NCBI GenBank assembly: GCA_016869675.1
Contig: VGDP01000015.1
Location: 1-64,000 of the forward strand
DNA from: Alphaproteobacteria bacterium
GTDB taxonomy: Bacteria > Pseudomonadota > Alphaproteobacteria > SP197
Reading direction: 5' to 3'
DNA: 64,000 nucleotides
Positions within the stretch are counted from its first letter, which is position 1; every line of letters starts with the position of its first letter. The notes below the pieces were generated by a model that was not told where the DNA came from, did not search any database, and saw nothing but the letters and a program-made list of their open reading frames with translations. Shown in pieces: positions 1 through 8,287 of this stretch. The translations under genes were made by a program, and so were the position numbers.

Positions 1-59
1 ATCGACCGTTGCTCCACCGGCGCACACGCGCCATTCTCAACCACGGACCCTGGCCGCAA

Positions 60-179
60 ATGGATGAACGTCGGGGGGCAGGTCACTTCCGCGCCGCGAA
101 CCTGATGATCAAACGCTACGGGAAGGACGGAGCGCTCGACGCGGCGGCTGCACGGGCCGGCGGCGCAAACTGGCCATAA
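60..179 (+). CDS. Short hypothetical protein, 39 aa, possibly a remnant
   Basis: The frame runs from ATG at 60 to TAA at 177. The middle of the product (HFRAANLMIKRYGKDGAL) resembles the helical core of small alphaproteobacterial proteins of about 60-70 residues that are often found near integrases and islands; that likeness is from memory of the family and was not searched. The product is shorter than those relatives and ends a few residues after the shared core, so it may be a truncated copy. It lies on the 3' side of the tRNA-Arg gene, where an inserted island would sit. No convincing ribosome binding site is seen and no function can be given. Confidence 0.35.
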   Translation: MDERRGAGHFRAANLMIKRYGKDGALDAAAARAGGANWP

Positions 180-203
180 CCTACCAGACTGTGAACAAGC
201 ACC

Positions 204-345
204 GAAGTTTGACCCTTTTCGGCGCACAACCGTGACCCCAGCGGATCGTGAAGTTTGGATGCCGCTTGAACTACTTACGGAACCCACGGTGGGGTCAGCC
301 TTTGACGCCGATCGGTGGTCAATTCCCGTGCCGATTCACAGACTT
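204..345. repeat. IS21-family-like terminal repeat remnants
   Basis: Around 289-340 the sequence carries two successive units of the form GGGGTCA-N-GCCGAT and GGTCAATTC-N-GCCGATTCAC. This is the style of the multiple terminal repeats of IS21-family elements. Around 207-239 related blocks occur in the opposite orientation (GTTTGACCCTTTTCGGCGC then GTGACCCC). No istA or istB frame lies between them, so at most the ends of a deleted element remain. The assignment rests on motif resemblance only. Confidence 0.35.
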
Positions 346-640
346 GGGACCCAGCGCGTGGATGGGACCCATTGCGACCCGCCCCTTCGTGCCGGGTCCG
401 AACCTAGCTGCGGGTCAGAGACGCGATGGCATCGGCCGCGAGGCAACCCGTAGCGGGGGCCCTGACCCTTGGCCACGTTGATCGTTGATAGACGCTGCAC
501 CCCACGATGCTCGGATCACACAGTAGCCAGAGCGGGTCGAAACCTGATCGCTCGCTACCTGTATGCTACCTGAAACGACCGACCATGCCGGAGTTCACAA
601 ATTGGCATTAGCGTATCTAGATGTTTCTATTTGGAAAATA
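346..640. other. Non-coding stretch next to tRNA-Arg 3' end
   Basis: I see no gene here. The base composition is lower in GC than the rest of the window, most clearly from 490 to 640, and the short open frames across 232-481 overlap one another in different frames without protein-like composition. The stretch abuts the 3' end of the tRNA gene, the usual attachment position for tRNA-targeting integrases, so it is best read as decayed island DNA. A repeated copy of the tRNA 3' end, which would mark the other island end, is not present in the window. Confidence 0.4.
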
Positions 641-717
641 TGGCGTCCCCGGGGTGACTCGAACACCCGACCCGCAGTTTAGGAAACTGCTGCTCTATCC
701 GGCTGAGCTACGGGGAC
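641..717 (-). tRNA. tRNA-Arg (anticodon CCT)
   Basis: Read on the minus strand from 717, the sequence folds as a complete cloverleaf. The acceptor stem GTCCCCG pairs with CGGGGAC, the D-arm contains AGCTCAGCCGGATAGAGC, and the anticodon stem GCAGT/ACTGC encloses the loop TTCCTAA with anticodon CCT. The T-arm GGGTG-TTCGAGT-CACCC follows. A G discriminator and an encoded CCA occupy 644-641. The tRNA reads AGG codons, which are rare in this GC-rich DNA. Its 3' end points to the island-like region at the left edge of the window. Confidence 0.95.
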
Positions 718-734
718 GCGCGGCGCGCATGGAG

Positions 735-802
735 CCACGGTGGGGCGCGGGCCGTCAACCGCGCCACGCCGCGACGTCGCCCCCCTCCGCGCCCCACCGT
801 GG
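735..802. repeat. Perfect 16-bp inverted repeat, 36-bp spacer
   Basis: The arm CCACGGTGGGGCGCGG at 735-750 is matched by its exact reverse complement at 787-802. The element lies immediately upstream of the tRNA-Arg 5' end, between it and the divergent cyclic-nucleotide-binding gene. It has no T-run after it, so a classical intrinsic terminator is unlikely. It may be a dispersed palindromic unit or a site for a regulator. Confidence 0.6.
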
Positions 803-856
803 TGGTCGGCCCCCTTCGGAGAAACCAGGGCCCCTTCAACCGGGCACTAACCAAGC

Positions 857-1333
857 GTGCACGATGATGCGACCATGGGTCGATTGCGGCACACCATCCC
901 GCCCGCCACGCGCCGGCCGCCCGGCGCCGACGGGCCGTTTGGCGTGCTCGACCTCAAGCTCTACCTGCGCGGCAAGGACATCTTCCGCGAGGGCGACCCT
1001 GGCCACAACGCCTACCTGGTCGAGGCCGGGATGGTCGAGATCTGGAAGGCGCTCGGCGACCGGCGCGTCGTGCTGGGGCACGTGGGGCCGGGCGGCGTCT
1101 TCGGCGAAATGGCGCTGATCGACGAAACCCCGCGCATGGCCACGGCTACCGCGCTCGGTTCCACCACGTGCGTCGTCATTCCGGACGCCATGCTATCGCG
1201 CAAGCTGGCCTCGGCCGACCCCTTCGTGCGCGCCCTGGTGCGCATCCTGATGCGCAACGTCCGCTCGCTGACCCGCGACAAGATGGTCTGCGCCGCCACC
1301 GACGACGACACAGTCCCCCATCTGATCGACTGA
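857..1333 (+). CDS. Cyclic nucleotide-binding domain protein
   Basis: The 158-residue product is essentially one CRP-type cyclic nucleotide-binding domain (about residues 30-130) without the C-terminal helix-turn-helix of CRP/FNR regulators. The beta-roll glycines are present (RGKDIFREGDPGHNAYLVEAG), followed by a phosphate-binding-cassette-like segment (FGEMALIDETPRMATATA). It probably acts as a cytosolic ligand sensor working through protein contacts. The frame opens with GTG at 857; ATG at 875 is an equally possible start and neither has a strong ribosome binding site. It is transcribed away from the tRNA gene and stands alone. Confidence 0.8.
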   Translation: MHDDATMGRLRHTIPPATRRPPGADGPFGVLDLKLYLRGKDIFREGDPGHNAYLVEAGMVEIWKALGDRRVVLGHVGPGGVFGEMALIDETPRMATATALGSTTCVVIPDAMLSRKLASADPFVRALVRILMRNVRSLTRDKMVCAATDDDTVPHLID

Positions 1334-1523
1334 TCGGCCAACCGCGCCAGCGGCTCCCGGACCCGCGCACCGCCGATCCCTGGGCGGACGGCTACGTGTT
1401 TTTTCGGCTGGTCAGGTCCCTCGACATGATCTACCAATTGTTAACGGCCCTGGGTCGGGGCCGCGGTGACGCAAGGACGCTTCGTACGACGACCGACGTC
1501 GCCGACAGAGGGGGAGACCGGTC

Positions 1524-2306
1524 ATGCGCACCCCATCCGGTCACGGTTCCATCGCCAGCGGGCGGATCGACCGCCGCCGTGCGCTCGCCTTGGCGGGCGC
1601 CGGACTGCTCGGCGCCGCGCTGCCCGCTCGGGTGTGCGCGGCCGAGGAGACCACGGCCCGCTTCGTCGTCCTGCGCGAAGGCGAGAAGATCGGCGACGGC
1701 TTGGTCGCCTACGCCCGTGAACGGGAACTGCTGCGCGTGCGCGTGGACATGGAGGCCAAGGTCGACTTCGGCTTCATCACGGTGTTCCGCTACCGCCATC
1801 AGAGCGAGGAGCTGTGGCGCGACGGCCAACTTGTTGGGCTCAGCGGCACCGCCCACGACGACGGCAAGGACTACGAGATGACCGCGCGCCCGACCGCCGA
1901 GGGCCTGGCGGTCGAGGGCAGCAAGGGCAACTTCGTCGCTCCGGCGGACGTGCTGCCGCTCAGCTACTGGCACCCCGACACGGTCAAGCGGCCAACGCTG
2001 CTGGATGCGTCCAAGGGCAAGCTCTACCATGTGGCCATGGCCGGCGGCACGACCGAGACCCTGGACACGGGGACCTCGCGCGTCCTGGCGCGGCGCTGGG
2101 AGTCCTCCGGCGATCTGAAGGCCACCCTGTGGTACGACACGCTGGGCGCCTGGGTGCGCACCAGCCTGGTGAAGAAGGGCTCAGTCATCGATTTGGTCCT
2201 GATTGACCCGCCGATCCTGACCAGCGCCATGGTCGCCCCGGCGGTCGTCGATACCTGGGCCGGCAACGTGGTGCCGACGACGCTCGCGTCCAACCCGGGA
2301 AACTGA
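1524..2306 (+). CDS. DUF6134-like exported protein with twin-arginine leader
   Basis: The 260-residue product starts with a leader containing DRRRALALAGAGLLGAALP and a probable cleavage after ARVCAAE, so it should be exported by the Tat route. The mature part is a beta-rich domain (FVVLREGEKIGDGLVAYARE, then LPLSYWHPDTVKRPTLLDA) that matches my memory of the DUF6134 family, whose function is unknown. A purine-rich ribosome binding site (GAGGGGGAG) precedes the ATG. The gene converges on the membrane-protein gene that ends at 2319. Confidence 0.7.
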   Translation: MRTPSGHGSIASGRIDRRRALALAGAGLLGAALPARVCAAEETTARFVVLREGEKIGDGLVAYARERELLRVRVDMEAKVDFGFITVFRYRHQSEELWRDGQLVGLSGTAHDDGKDYEMTARPTAEGLAVEGSKGNFVAPADVLPLSYWHPDTVKRPTLLDASKGKLYHVAMAGGTTETLDTGTSRVLARRWESSGDLKATLWYDTLGAWVRTSLVKKGSVIDLVLIDPPILTSAMVAPAVVDTWAGNVVPTTLASNPGN

Positions 2307-2318
2307 ACCGGCCTCCCG

Positions 2319-3671
2319 CTATCCAATCGTCGGCGTCGACAAGAGCCATAGACCGAACAGCGTGTAGCCTATCATCAGCGCGGTCAGCGGCAGTTGGCCT
2401 CGCACGGCCGTGGCCGATGTCGCGGCGGCGCGCGCTGCACGCGCGTGGCTGACGGCGATGGCCGCGACGTGCGCCGCGACGATGATCGCCACCTGGACGC
2501 GCCAGACCAGGCGCACCGAGCGATGGTCGCTCAGCAGCGAGCCATGGATCGCGCCGTGACCGTCGCCCGCGCCGAGCGCCGCCAGCAGCGCGGCCCAGGC
2601 GTATTGGCCGTCGATCAGGGCGACCGGCAGATAGTGCGCCAGGTGATAGCCGAGCGCGATCGGCACCAGGGCCGCGACCGGAGCTGGTCCGCCGCCGAGC
2701 CGGCGGCTGAGCCATCGGGCGAGGCCGAAGGCGCCCGCCAGCGCGGCGAACGTGCCGATCAGGCCGCCAGTGTTGACCACGGCCACCGCGGAACGGCCGG
2801 GAAAGTCGAGCGGGTTCACCCCGACGCGGCCGAGCCACCAGAAGGTGCGCGACAGGCCGTCGAACGAGACGGTCGCGAGCGCGAGCAGGACGAACGCGGT
2901 CAGGCCCGGAACCGGAGCCGTGCCCCGCACCAGCGCCGTGCCGGGCACGCGCAGCTCAAAGGCGTCGTCGTCACCCGCGCGCCGCCCGATGGGCGCCAGC
3001 CACGACACCATGCGGAAATAGACCGAGAACGTCTCGCCGTCGCGCAACCAGGCCGCGCCGAACAGCGCGATCGCGACCCACGTGCCGAGAACATAGACCG
3101 TTACCACCCAGGCGAGCAGCGTCGGGTTCGCCGGCGTCGTGTGGATCAGCTCGAACCACGCGAACGCCGCCAGCCCCGCGAACGCCGGCCACGCGCCGAG
3201 CCACGCGGGATAGGCGAGCGGTGCCCGCCGCGCACCGGCGCGCCAGTCCGGCCAGGGTCGGATCACGGTCCACAGGTTGCCGACGATCAGGCTGAGCGTG
3301 GTGAAACCGATCCAGCCGACGGTCCACACCGTCAGCGGCAGCGGGTTGACTGTCGGATCCTGCGTGCCGGTGACGCCGACGACGACCAACGAGAAGGTCA
3401 TGGCGAGCGCGGCGAGGCCGAAGGCCTGGACGAGCCAGCGCGGCGGTCGGCCGAGGAAGATGGTGCCTAGCGGCCACGCCGCCAGGCGCGGCACCAGGGC
3501 GACCAGGACGAACGAAAGGGCCACCACCAGCGTCCCGCCCAGGACGTAGAGATCGGTCGGCAGGGTCAGCACAAAGCCCTGTTCGGCGGTGTGCGCCCAG
3601 GCAGGGCCAGAGCCCAACAGCGCCGACACGGCCGCGGCACCCGCGATCGCAGCACATCGGCAACCTAGCAT
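2319..3671 (-). CDS. Polytopic membrane protein, fenitrothion hydrolase-like
   Basis: From ATG at 3671 the product is about 450 residues with a cleavable signal (MLGCRCAAIAGAAAVSALLG, then ending near AWAH) and roughly ten hydrophobic segments. The start of the mature protein, AHTAEQGFVLTLPTDLYVLGG, recalls proteins annotated as fenitrothion hydrolase-like (FedB type); the true substrate of this family is not established and the call rests on recall. The open frame extends upstream to 3833, but those 54 codons lie in a palindromic repeat and are not protein-like, so the internal ATG after the repeat was chosen. Confidence 0.6.
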   Translation of the reverse strand: MLGCRCAAIAGAAAVSALLGSGPAWAHTAEQGFVLTLPTDLYVLGGTLVVALSFVLVALVPRLAAWPLGTIFLGRPPRWLVQAFGLAALAMTFSLVVVGVTGTQDPTVNPLPLTVWTVGWIGFTTLSLIVGNLWTVIRPWPDWRAGARRAPLAYPAWLGAWPAFAGLAAFAWFELIHTTPANPTLLAWVVTVYVLGTWVAIALFGAAWLRDGETFSVYFRMVSWLAPIGRRAGDDDAFELRVPGTALVRGTAPVPGLTAFVLLALATVSFDGLSRTFWWLGRVGVNPLDFPGRSAVAVVNTGGLIGTFAALAGAFGLARWLSRRLGGGPAPVAALVPIALGYHLAHYLPVALIDGQYAWAALLAALGAGDGHGAIHGSLLSDHRSVRLVWRVQVAIIVAAHVAAIAVSHARAARAAATSATAVRGQLPLTALMIGYTLFGLWLLSTPTIG

Positions 3672-3702
3672 GGAGCAGGTCGTGCCATTCCGTACGCCAC
3701 GC

Positions 3703-3814
3703 CTTGTCGTTCCCGGGCGCCCCGCCCGCGGCGAACCGAGTACCCAGGGCCACCCTTGGGAGCGCCGCCCCTGGATCCCCGGTCCCGGCCAGCGGTCGGC
3801 CCGGGGATGACAAG
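3703..3814. repeat. 112-bp palindromic intergenic repeat
   Basis: The outer arms CTTGTCGTTCCCGGGC (3703-3718) and GCCCGGGGATGACAAG (3799-3814) are inverted repeats agreeing at 14 of 16 positions. Inside are further hairpin-forming segments (CCCAGGG with CTTGGG, and CTGGATCCCCGG). This resembles the dispersed palindromic elements with CCCGGGGATGAC ends that are frequent between alphaproteobacterial genes. It fills the gap between nrdJ and the next minus-strand gene. Confidence 0.6.
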
Positions 3815-3860
3815 GGAGGAGGTCAAACCTCATGAAACCGCTAGGGAACCGAGCAAGACC

Positions 3861-6164
3861 CTACGCACACTTGGAGAAACCGCAGCTCGTGCACAGGTCG
3901 CAGCCCTCCTGGTGCACCAGCGCGGCCTGGGCGCAGCGCGGGCACTGGCGCAGCCGCGCCGTCTCGCCCACCGCGCGGGCCTGCACCTCGGTGGAGTAGC
4001 GCCGCTTCTCGGGCCGCGCCATGAAGCCGATGTCGATCATGTGCCGCTCGATCACCTCGCCGATCGCCGCCAGCAGCGAGGGCACGTAGCGCCCGTCCAT
4101 CCACTGGCCGCCGCGCGGGTCGAACACCGCCTTCATCTCCTCGACCACGAACGAGACGTCGCCGCCCCGGCGGAAAACCGCGCTGATCATGCGCGTCAGC
4201 CCGACGGTCCAGGCGAAATGCTCCATGTTCTTGGAGTTGATGAACACTTCGAACGGCCGGCGCCGACCGTCCTGCACGATGTCGTTGATGGTGATGTAGA
4301 GCGCGTGCTCGCTTTCCGGCCAGCGCACCTTGTAGGTGGTGCCCGGCAACACCTCCGGTCGCGACAGCGGCTGCGTCATGTAGACCACGCCGCCGGCATC
4401 GAAGGCGTCGCGCGGCCGCACGGCGCCGGCCGGCTGGGTCAGCGGCAGTTCGGGCTCGCGCGTTTCCTTGGGAGCCTCGAGCACAGCGCCGGTCACCTCG
4501 TTGGGCCGGTAGGTGGTACAACCCTTGCAGCCGCTCTCGTAGGCCAAGCGGTAGACGTCCTTGAAATCCTCGAACGCGATGCCCTCGGGGCAGTTGATCG
4601 TCTTGGAGATCGAGGAATCGACGGCCGCCTGGACCGCCGCCTGGGTGCGCACGTGATCGGCCGGCGTCAGAGCCTGGGCGTCGACGAAGTAGTCGGGCAG
4701 CGGCGTGTGGTCGCCGAAGGCGCGACGGTAGAGCCGGTAGGCGTGGTCGCTGACCTGCTCGGTGCGGCGCGTGCCGTCGGGCATCAGCACGTTGCGTTCG
4801 AACTCGAAGGCGAACACCGGCTCCAGCCCCGAGGACACGTTGTCGGCAAGGAGCGAGATCGTCCCCGTGGGCGCGATCGAGGTGAGCAGAGCGTTGCGGA
4901 TGCCGTGGCGCGCGATGCCGTCGCGCACGTCCTCGTCCAGATCGGCGACGGTCTCGCCCGCCAGATAGGCGTCGCGGTCGAACAGCGGAAACGGTCCACG
5001 TTCGCGCGCGAGCTCGACCGAGGCGAGGTAGGCCGCGCGGCGCAGCGCGTGCATCCACGCGCCCACCAGTGCCAGCGCGCGGTCGCTGCCGTAGCGCGCG
5101 CGGACCATGATCAGGGCGTCGGCGAGCCCCGTGACGCCGAGCCCAATGCGCCGCTTCGCCCTGGCCTCGTCGGCCTGCGCCGGCAGCGGAAAGTTCGAGA
5201 CGTCGATCACGTTGTCCATCATGCGCACGGCGGCGCCGACCAGGCCGTTCAGCGCCGCCATGTCGAGCGCGGCGTCCTCGGTGAACGGGCTCGCCACCAG
5301 CGCCGCCAAGTTGATCGAGCCCAGCAGGCACGCGCCGTAGGGCGGCAGGGGCTGTTCGCCGCACGGGTTGGTTGCGCTGATCGTTTCGCAGTAGTGCAGG
5401 TTGTTGCGCCGGTTGATGCGGTCGATGAAGATCACGCCCGGCTCGGCGTAGGCGTAAGTCGCGCGCATGATGCGATCCCACAGGTCGCGCGCGCGCATGC
5501 TGCGGAACACGATGCCGCTGAACGACAGCTCCCACGACCGGTCGTCCTTGACCGCGTCCATGAAGGCGTCGGTCACCAGCACAGACAGGTTGAACATGCG
5601 CAGCCGACCGGGCTCGCGCTTGGCGTCGATGAACGCCTCGATGTCGGGGTGATCGCAGCGCAGCGTCGCCATCATGGCGCCGCGCCGGTGGCCGGCGCTC
5701 ATGATGGTGCGGCACATAGCGTCCCACACGTCCATGAACGACAGCGGCCCCGACGCATCTGCGCCGACGCCGCGCACGGGCGCGCCCTTGGGCCTGAGCG
5801 TCGAGAAGTCGTAGCCGATGCCGCCGCCCTGCTGCATGGTCAGGGCCGCTTCCTTCAGGTGGTTGAAGATCCCCGCCATGTCGTCGGGGATGGTGCCCAT
5901 GACGAAACAGTTGAACAGGGTGACCTTGCGCGCGGACCCTGCCCCCGCGAGGATTCGCCCGGCCGGCAGGAAGCGGAACCCGGCCATCGCGTCGAAGAAG
6001 TCCTGTTCGCGCCGCGCCCGGTCGGCCTCGGGTTGCGCCACGGCGCGCGCGACGCGCCGCCAAGTGTCCTCGATCGTGCGGTCGACCGGCGTGTTGTCGG
6101 CGGCCTTCAGCCGGTATTTCATGTCCCAGATCTGCAACGAGATCGGCGTGATCGGCGTGCTCAT
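3861..6164 (-). CDS. nrdJ: Adenosylcobalamin-dependent (class II) ribonucleotide reductase
   Basis: This enzyme reduces ribonucleotides to deoxyribonucleotides using a 5'-deoxyadenosyl radical from B12, so it needs no oxygen. The 767-residue product has the first active-site cysteine region NCFVMGTIPDD (around residue 85), the finger loop NPCGEQPLPPYGAC with the radical cysteine and the adjacent glutamate, and the phosphate-binding segment SIAPTGTISLLADN. A C-terminal cysteine cluster (CPRC near 744, CTSCGFSKC at the end) fits the redox/zinc tail. The length is normal for the alphaproteobacterial form. Its ATG overlaps the plsC stop (ATGA), so it is translationally coupled as the last gene of the ftsE-ftsX-ydcF-plsC-nrdJ unit. 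Confidence 0.95.
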   Translation of the reverse strand: MSTPITPISLQIWDMKYRLKAADNTPVDRTIEDTWRRVARAVAQPEADRARREQDFFDAMAGFRFLPAGRILAGAGSARKVTLFNCFVMGTIPDDMAGIFNHLKEAALTMQQGGGIGYDFSTLRPKGAPVRGVGADASGPLSFMDVWDAMCRTIMSAGHRRGAMMATLRCDHPDIEAFIDAKREPGRLRMFNLSVLVTDAFMDAVKDDRSWELSFSGIVFRSMRARDLWDRIMRATYAYAEPGVIFIDRINRRNNLHYCETISATNPCGEQPLPPYGACLLGSINLAALVASPFTEDAALDMAALNGLVGAAVRMMDNVIDVSNFPLPAQADEARAKRRIGLGVTGLADALIMVRARYGSDRALALVGAWMHALRRAAYLASVELARERGPFPLFDRDAYLAGETVADLDEDVRDGIARHGIRNALLTSIAPTGTISLLADNVSSGLEPVFAFEFERNVLMPDGTRRTEQVSDHAYRLYRRAFGDHTPLPDYFVDAQALTPADHVRTQAAVQAAVDSSISKTINCPEGIAFEDFKDVYRLAYESGCKGCTTYRPNEVTGAVLEAPKETREPELPLTQPAGAVRPRDAFDAGGVVYMTQPLSRPEVLPGTTYKVRWPESEHALYITINDIVQDGRRRPFEVFINSKNMEHFAWTVGLTRMISAVFRRGGDVSFVVEEMKAVFDPRGGQWMDGRYVPSLLAAIGEVIERHMIDIGFMARPEKRRYSTEVQARAVGETARLRQCPRCAQAALVHQEGCDLCTSCGFSKCA

Positions 6165-6922
6165 GGCGTGCGCTCGCGGTCGCTGGCGGCGTGGTCTTCG
6201 TTCACATTCTGTTCCAGTAGTGCCCGGGCCGTCAACCGCTCGGCGGCCCGCTCGATCGTGGCGGTCAGCGTGTTCATGAAGCGCTCACGGTCGAGACCGG
6301 GCGTGGTCGCGGGAAGCACCGCGACGGTCACGGTCCCGGGCCGCTTGAGGAAGGTCTTGCGGCCCCAGAACGAGCCGGCGTTGTGGGCGATCGGCACTAC
6401 CGGCACGCCAAGGCCGCGGTAGAGCGCGGCCACGCCCGGATGGAACGGCCGGCGCACGCCCGGCGCCGTGCGCGTGCCCTGGGGAAAGATGACCACGGTC
6501 TGACCGCGCTTCAGCGCGCGGCGCGCGGCGACGACCATGGCGCGCATGGCGGGCGCACCACCCGCGCGGTTCACGGGGATCGCGCCGGCGCGCCAGGCGT
6601 ACCAACCGTGGGGTGCGAACATCAGCTCGCGCTTCAGCACGAACGCCGGATCGCGCAGGATGCGATGCAGCATCACCGTCTCCCACGCCGACTGGTGATT
6701 GGCGGCGACGATGGCGGCCGAGGCCGGCAGGTTGACCGCGCCCTCGAGTGTCCAGCGCAGGCCGACCACATGGGCGAGCAGCAGCTCGATGCCGCGCGCC
6801 CAGAACGCCATGCTCCACGCGGCGCCGCGCCGCCAGGCCAGCAGGGGCACGCAGACGACGAGAAGGGTCACGGTCCATAGCGCCGCGAGGGTGTTGAACG
6901 CGAGCGAGCGCAGACCGATCAC
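6161..6922 (-). CDS. plsC: 1-acyl-sn-glycerol-3-phosphate acyltransferase
   Basis: The 253-residue product carries the acyltransferase motifs in order: NHQSAWET, which stands in for the classical NHxxxxD block with E in place of D, then a glycine/arginine segment IPVNRAGGAP, FPQGTRTAPG, and VPVVPIAHNAG. An N-terminal hydrophobic helix (LWTVTLLVVCVPLLAW) anchors it in the inner membrane. It would acylate lysophosphatidate in phospholipid synthesis. The GTG at 6922 overlaps the TGA of the preceding ydcF-type gene, which decides the start, and its own TGA overlaps the nrdJ ATG. The E-for-D variant also occurs in other family members. Confidence 0.88.
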   Translation of the reverse strand: MIGLRSLAFNTLAALWTVTLLVVCVPLLAWRRGAAWSMAFWARGIELLLAHVVGLRWTLEGAVNLPASAAIVAANHQSAWETVMLHRILRDPAFVLKRELMFAPHGWYAWRAGAIPVNRAGGAPAMRAMVVAARRALKRGQTVVIFPQGTRTAPGVRRPFHPGVAALYRGLGVPVVPIAHNAGSFWGRKTFLKRPGTVTVAVLPATTPGLDRERFMNTLTATIERAAERLTARALLEQNVNEDHAASDRERTP

Positions 6923-7533
6923 GGGCGCGGACTCAAGACCAGCGCCGCCAGGTACTTGGTGTATTCGCCGGCCAGCAGCGACGCGGTTCTCGGCCGCCAC
7001 CACCAGTCGTCCAACCGCACCCGGTCGGCGATCACCGGGTGAGCGACGATGGTGACCTCGGGCATGGCGCGACGGAACTCGAGCAGACTGCGCGCCATGT
7101 GGTAGTTGGCGGTGACTAGGTGCAGACGCCGCACCCCGCGCGCCCGTACCCAGGCGGCGGTCTCGCGCGCGTTGCCGCGCGTGTTGATGGCGTCGTGGCC
7201 GAGCGTCACGCAGCACTGCAGCGCGTCGGGCCGTTCGCGGTCGATTTGCAGCAACTCGGTAACGTCGACGCCGCGGTAGACGCCCGAGACGAACATGTGC
7301 GCGCCGGGGTTGGCGCGCAGTATCGCCAGACCGGCGTCGAGCCGGCCGAGCCCACCGGTCAGCACGACGATGGCCTCGACCGCGCCCAGATCCCCCGGTG
7401 CCTCGCGCGAGATGGCATCGACGAAACGCGCCAGGCCGACGGCCCATGCCACGGCCACGCCGATCAGCGCGACCAGCGCGACGCGGAGCCGGCCGAGCCC
7501 GCGTCGTCGGGTCAGCCTGCGGTGCTGGGCCAT
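6919..7533 (-). CDS. YdcF/DUF218 family membrane-anchored protein
   Basis: The 204-residue product has one N-terminal transmembrane helix (RVALVALIGVAVAWAVGLA) followed by a DUF218 fold. Recognisable segments are AIVVLTGGLGRLDAGLAIL, MFVSGVYRG, TRGNARETAAWV and LVTANYHMARS. Relatives include YdcF and the SanA/ElyC envelope proteins of other bacteria, which influence envelope integrity; the exact reaction is unknown. The ATG lies ten bases after the ftsX stop, and the TGA overlaps the plsC start, so it is co-transcribed with division and phospholipid genes. Confidence 0.85.
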   Translation of the reverse strand: MAQHRRLTRRRGLGRLRVALVALIGVAVAWAVGLARFVDAISREAPGDLGAVEAIVVLTGGLGRLDAGLAILRANPGAHMFVSGVYRGVDVTELLQIDRERPDALQCCVTLGHDAINTRGNARETAAWVRARGVRRLHLVTANYHMARSLLEFRRAMPEVTIVAHPVIADRVRLDDWWWRPRTASLLAGEYTKYLAALVLSPRP

Positions 7534-7543
7534 GGCCGGCCGG

Positions 7544-8287
7544 TCAGGGCAGCCGCGCGAGCGCCCGCAGCACCGTCAGCCGCGCGACCAGCATGGCGAG
7601 GATGGCGGCCGCGAAGGGCAGCGCGGCCAGCAGCACGAAACCGGCGGGATCGAGGGAGAGGCGCGGCAACAGCGGCGCTTCGAGCCCGCGCGCCATGGCG
7701 CCGAACAGGGCGAAGGCGCCCGCTGCCAGGATCAGCCCGGCCAAGCCACCGAGAAACCCCATGATCAACGCTTGGCGCTGGAACTGGTCGGCGATGAAGC
7801 CATCCTCGGCGCCCATCAGGTGCAGGAGCTCCATCGCGTCGCGGTGCACGGCCAGGCCCGTGGTCGAGGTGAACACAACGGTCGCGATGCTGGCCAGCCC
7901 GATCAGCGCCAGCACGCCGTAGCCCACGGTCCGCACCGCGCTCACCGTGCGCGCCAGAGGCGCGAGCCACGCTCCCGCGTCGTCGACCTGGGCCCCGGGC
8001 GCCACCACCGCGACCGCCGCGCGTACCTGGTCGAGCGTCGCGCCGCCGGTCGGCGCGAGACGCACATCGATCAACAGCGGAATCGGCAGATTACCGGCGG
8101 CGGCCGCGCCGAGCTCGACGGTGATGACGCCCGACTGGGAGGCGCGCCAGCGCTCGGCGGCGCCACCCAGAGCCAGGGCGATGACCAACGCGATCGCGGC
8201 GATGAACACCAGCAGCCAGATAATCCACGGCAGGAAACGGTCGGTGGCGTCGCCGCCCAGCGGCAGCGACCATTCGGACCGTCTCAC
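7544..8287 (-). CDS. ftsX: Cell division protein FtsX (ABC permease-like)
   Basis: The 247-residue product has the FtsX layout: a first transmembrane helix (PWIIWLLVFIAAIALVIALA), a periplasmic domain of about 85 residues, then three more helices (beginning GYGVLALIGLASIATVVF). The cytoplasmic-loop signature around RDAMELLHLMGAEDGFIADQ is clear. With FtsE it forms the divisome complex that controls peptidoglycan hydrolases. Its ATG overlaps the ftsE stop as ATGA, which fixes the start. It is somewhat shorter than enterobacterial FtsX, as is usual in this class. Confidence 0.92.
   Translation of the reverse strand: MRRSEWSLPLGGDATDRFLPWIIWLLVFIAAIALVIALALGGAAERWRASQSGVITVELGAAAAGNLPIPLLIDVRLAPTGGATLDQVRAAVAVVAPGAQVDDAGAWLAPLARTVSAVRTVGYGVLALIGLASIATVVFTSTTGLAVHRDAMELLHLMGAEDGFIADQFQRQALIMGFLGGLAGLILAAGAFALFGAMARGLEAPLLPRLSLDPAGFVLLAALPFAAAILAMLVARLTVLRALARLP

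Noticed and set aside
232-481. Two overlapping 73- and 77-codon frames near the left edge
   Set aside because: They overlap in different frames inside IS-like repeats and have no recognisable protein character.
3756-6422. Long plus-strand open frame of 888 codons opposite nrdJ
   Set aside because: It is the His/Arg/Ala-rich shadow of nrdJ and plsC caused by high GC at third positions; it has no protein-like motif.
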